DNA from: Selenomonadaceae bacterium
GTDB lineage: Bacteria > Bacillota > Negativicutes > Selenomonadales > Selenomonadaceae
DNA length: 8,039 nucleotides
Assembly (NCBI GenBank): GCA_016286075.1
Contig: JAEERZ010000099.1
Span: 1-8,039 of the forward strand
Reading direction: 5' to 3'
Part shown: positions 5,991 through 8,039 of the stretch, one piece after another
Numbering within the stretch: the stretch's first letter is position 1
Layout of the letters: every line of letters starts with the position of its first letter
The notes under the pieces: generated by a model
What the model was told of the DNA's origin: nothing
Seen by the model: the letters and a program-made list of their open reading frames with translations, nothing else
The model's database searches: none
Program-made: the position numbers and the translations under genes

Positions 5991-6986
5991 ATGATTTCCA
6001 AACGTTTCTGCATCGCTCTGTTCTGCGTCCTCGCCGTGATTTTCACCGGCTGCACCCAAGTCTCTTCCGGGGACAAAGCCCCCGCCGCCGAAAAACCGGC
6101 GGCCAAACAGGAAACTGCGCCTCCCGCCGCAGACGGGAAGACGCCAAAGCAGGAATCGGCTAAGCCCGCCGCAGACGAAAAAACGACAACGCAGGAGACG
6201 TCGAAACCCCCTGCAGACGCCAAATCGTCGAAGCCCGCCCTCCCCTATGTGATAGCGGCGGACGACTTTTCCAACTTGCAGCTTTCGGACGCCGCCCAGC
6301 CGGTGTACGACGCCCATACGCTGTCCGAGCGGATCCGTCTCGGCCTGCCCGTGGCGCTGCCGGCGCTTTCGCCCTACCACGGGCCGAAGACGGCCTACCT
6401 GACCTTTGACGACGGCCCGGACGATGAAGTGACGCCGGCCATCCTCGACATCCTGGCAGAGAATGGCGTCAAGGCCACCTTCTACGTCACGGGGCTGCAT
6501 GCCGCCGCTTATCCAGACACCATCCGCCGCATCGTCGCCGATGGCCACGCCGTCGGCAACCACAGCTACGACCACGACTACGACAGGCTGTATGCGTCCA
6601 CCGACGATTTCCTCTATGAGATGGAGCAGACGGACGAGATCCTCCACGGCATCCTGGGCTTCCGCCCGCTGATCCTGCGCGCTCCCGGAGGCGCCTCCAG
6701 CCACTTCACCGACGCCTACGAGGCGTGCCTCAAGGAGAACGGCTACGTCGAGCACGACTGGAACTCCAGCGCCGCCGACACGGCCCCCGGCAATCCGACG
6801 GCGCAGGATTTCATCGACAACATCAGTTCCCAGACCGCCGACGGAAAAGAAAGCGCGATTATCCTGATGCACAGTTCTTCCGGCCATCAGGAAACGGCCA
6901 GGGCGCTGCCGGAAATCATCCGCGTCCTGCGGGAATACGGTTACCAGTTCGGCGTCGTTACGCCGATGACGCCGCAGCCTTGGTAA
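5991..6986 (+). CDS. Polysaccharide deacetylase (NodB-type) lipoprotein
   Basis: This 331-residue protein starts at an ATG 8 bases after AAGGAG (5977-5982). Residues 1-20 form a signal peptide with the lipobox-like FTG-C21, so the mature protein is probably lipid-anchored; Phe at -3 is less usual than Leu. A Lys/Pro/Ala linker with three 14-residue repeats (40-81) follows. The NodB domain starts near 130 and has all five motifs: TFDDGP (138-143; Asp140 catalytic base, Asp141 metal), HSYDH (191-195; metal-binding His191 and His195), RAPGG (230-234), DWNSS (257-261) and LMHSS (292-296). The enzyme should be active. Family members remove N- or O-acetyl groups from cell-wall or other polysaccharides, often peptidoglycan GlcNAc; the substrate here is not shown. 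I see no clear promoter between 5912 and 5990, so it may depend on readthrough of the interrupted gyrA terminator or on a weak promoter. A terminator follows. Confidence 0.92.
   Translation: MISKRFCIALFCVLAVIFTGCTQVSSGDKAPAAEKPAAKQETAPPAADGKTPKQESAKPAADEKTTTQETSKPPADAKSSKPALPYVIAADDFSNLQLSDAAQPVYDAHTLSERIRLGLPVALPALSPYHGPKTAYLTFDDGPDDEVTPAILDILAENGVKATFYVTGLHAAAYPDTIRRIVADGHAVGNHSYDHDYDRLYASTDDFLYEMEQTDEILHGILGFRPLILRAPGGASSHFTDAYEACLKENGYVEHDWNSSAADTAPGNPTAQDFIDNISSQTADGKESAIILMHSSSGHQETARALPEIIRVLREYGYQFGVVTPMTPQPW
6108..6233 (+). repeat. Three 42-bp tandem repeats in the deacetylase linker
   Basis: The units encode QETAPPAADGKTPK (6108-6149), QESAKPAADEKTTT (6150-6191) and QETSKPPADAKSSK (6192-6233), each exactly 14 residues. 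A partial, degenerate unit (KAPAAEKPAAK) precedes them. They form a flexible, lysine- and alanine-rich tether between the lipidated cysteine and the catalytic domain. Confidence 0.9.
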
Positions 6987-7001
6987 TGCTATCGAGTAAA
7001 G

Positions 7002-7033
7002 ACGCCCGCGAAATTTTCTCGCGGGCGTTTTTT
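7002..7033 (+). terminator. Terminator of the deacetylase gene
   Basis: ACGCCCGCGA (7002-7011) pairs perfectly with TCGCGGGCGT (7019-7028) around a 7-base loop. The T-run is 7028-7033. It starts 16 bases after the deacetylase stop codon and lies just before the -10 of the next gene. Confidence 0.93.
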
Positions 7034-7045
7034 GTCGCGTTTTTG

Positions 7046-7054
7046 TGGTATCAT
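7046..7054 (+). promoter_or_regulatory. Extended -10 promoter of the secreted-protein gene
   Basis: TGG (7046-7048) directly precedes TATCAT (7049-7054), 5 of 6 to the -10 consensus. The -35 position falls in the T-run of the preceding terminator and is poor (CGTTTT at 17 bases), so recognition would rely on the extended -10. The start would be near 7061, immediately before the AAGGAGG (7062-7068), leaving a leader of only about 16 bases. Confidence 0.55.
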
Positions 7055-7076
7055 ATTGCTGAAGGAGGCGGTCAGT

Positions 7077-8015
7077 ATGAACTGCAAAAAAATAACGGCT
7101 TCTGTTTTGCTCGCGGCATTGGCGGCGTTCTCCCCGACGGTTTCCCTCGCGGGAGACGGACAGGCTGCCGACGCGGCGATTATCCGCGAGAAAGAAATGA
7201 CTTGCTATCAATATGAAAACGGCGGCTTTCGGCTTTTTATTCCCAAAGCCTACGACGATTTGCTGACGACGGAGATCGTGAAAGACCGGATCGGCGGCGT
7301 GCTTTACCGGGTTTCGGAAAAAGCGTCCATCGCGGCGGCGAAGCATCTCCCCTATGACGCGCGCGGCGCGGGCTGGCTTTTCAGCATCGGGCAGATCGAC
7401 GAGGGGCGGCGGCGCGAGCTCCTGTGCGGGGATATGTCCGGCGCGGAGATTTTCGCCCGGGACGCCAACGGTCAATGCTACGTTTACTACCATCCGACGG
7501 ACGTCCGCTACATGCGCGAGAACAACGAGGCCATGAAACGGGATCAGGCGCAGTGGACTATGCTCAACGAATGGGCGTGGACCTCGGTGCGGACCGACTT
7601 CATCCAGGCAAACCACTTGGAGACGGCGGCTTACGACAACAGCGAGGTCGGCATGGCCATCGCCCGGGCCGCCTACAAACCGGGCGTTCGCTATACCGTC
7701 AGCACGACGGAATACGGCCCCATCGAGCCGAAGGGGTTCGACGCCGTGCCGTTCGCGGAACTGCTTTTGCAGAACGCGGTCTATGAAAGAACCGACGCCG
7801 AAGCGCCGGACGGGGAATACGTGGTGCTGGCCTTCCCCGACGAAGGGCTCCGCTACGACTTCTTCAAACTGCAAGACCATGAAAACTACGTCCGCGAAGT
7901 GCGGCAGGACGGCACGGAGACGCTCTACAAAGCGATCTTCTTCTACGGCTCGGCAAGAGCAAGCGCCGTCATGCAGGATTGGTACGACGCGCTGGCGGCG
8001 CAGGGCACGAAATAA
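7077..8015 (+). CDS. Conserved-looking secreted protein of unknown function
   Basis: The start is the ATG at 7077, 8 bases after AAGGAGG (7062-7068). A longer frame from a TTG at 7032 would begin inside the terminator's T-run. The product is 312 residues. Residues 1-25 form a typical Sec signal peptide (KK, then a hydrophobic run of Ala/Leu/Val, cleavage after SLA), so the protein is exported and probably periplasmic; there is no lipobox and no later membrane segment. The mature part is a mixed alpha/beta sequence with recognisable blocks: FRLFIPKAYDDLLTTE (51-66), GWLFSIGQID (99-108), YVYYHPTDVRYMRE (135-148), AQWTMLNEW (158-166), YTVSTTEYGPIEPKG (206-220) and a C-terminal FFYGSARASAVMQDWYDAL (288-306). 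I recall similar uncharacterised proteins in Negativicutes but no function. No catalytic motif stands out. It is transcribed from its own promoter after the deacetylase terminator. Confidence 0.85.
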   Translation: MNCKKITASVLLAALAAFSPTVSLAGDGQAADAAIIREKEMTCYQYENGGFRLFIPKAYDDLLTTEIVKDRIGGVLYRVSEKASIAAAKHLPYDARGAGWLFSIGQIDEGRRRELLCGDMSGAEIFARDANGQCYVYYHPTDVRYMRENNEAMKRDQAQWTMLNEWAWTSVRTDFIQANHLETAAYDNSEVGMAIARAAYKPGVRYTVSTTEYGPIEPKGFDAVPFAELLLQNAVYERTDAEAPDGEYVVLAFPDEGLRYDFFKLQDHENYVREVRQDGTETLYKAIFFYGSARASAVMQDWYDALAAQGTK

Positions 8016-8039
8016 GAGACGATTCATACGAAACCCCGT

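Noticed and set aside
5889..8027. 712-codon open frame on the minus strand opposite the deacetylase and secreted-protein genes
   Set aside because: It runs across two terminators and two well-supported plus-strand genes, and its translation has no recognisable domain.

Overview
The window looks like chromosomal DNA from a fairly GC-rich bacterium. I infer a diderm Firmicute of the Negativicutes (Selenomonas/Megasphaera/Dialister type). The reasons are the GyrA sequence, strong AGGAGG-type ribosome binding sites, sigma-70-like promoters with an extended -10, and a PRC-barrel gene next to a TPR gene. The assignment is from memory of family sequences, not from a search. Nothing resembles a phage, plasmid, CRISPR array or defence island.

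Left part (1-1545, + strand): the 3' end of a gene for a TPR protein with a Pro-Glu-rich repetitive linker. A strong ribosome binding site follows, then a gene for a double PRC-barrel protein that carries its own Pro-Glu/Pro-Ala linker and a small C-terminal module. The two genes look like an operon closed by a near-perfect terminator.

Middle part (1546-3445): a minus-strand gene for a divergent guanylate-kinase-like P-loop protein, with visibly lower GC than its neighbours. A 276-bp divergent intergenic region then holds promoters facing both ways, a FadR-type palindrome and a 56-bp inverted-repeat element that resembles the two ends of an IS5-like insertion sequence. A compact Ppx/GppA phosphatase gene follows. 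Its terminator overlaps the promoter of gyrA.

Right part (3446-8039, + strand): gyrA (best start a TTG at 3476), terminator, a lipoprotein polysaccharide deacetylase with three 14-residue tandem repeats between the lipid anchor and the NodB domain, terminator, and a secreted protein of unknown function with a very short predicted leader. The last 24 bases show nothing.

The genes do not form one pathway. DNA supercoiling (GyrA), polyphosphate/(p)ppGpp metabolism (Ppx/GppA), a nucleotide-kinase-like protein and two envelope proteins sit side by side in mostly single-gene units, each bounded by a terminator. The best leads are the inverted-repeat element, the twin proline-rich genes, the guanylate-kinase paralog and the terminator/promoter overlaps. 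I see no clear evidence of an entirely new system.
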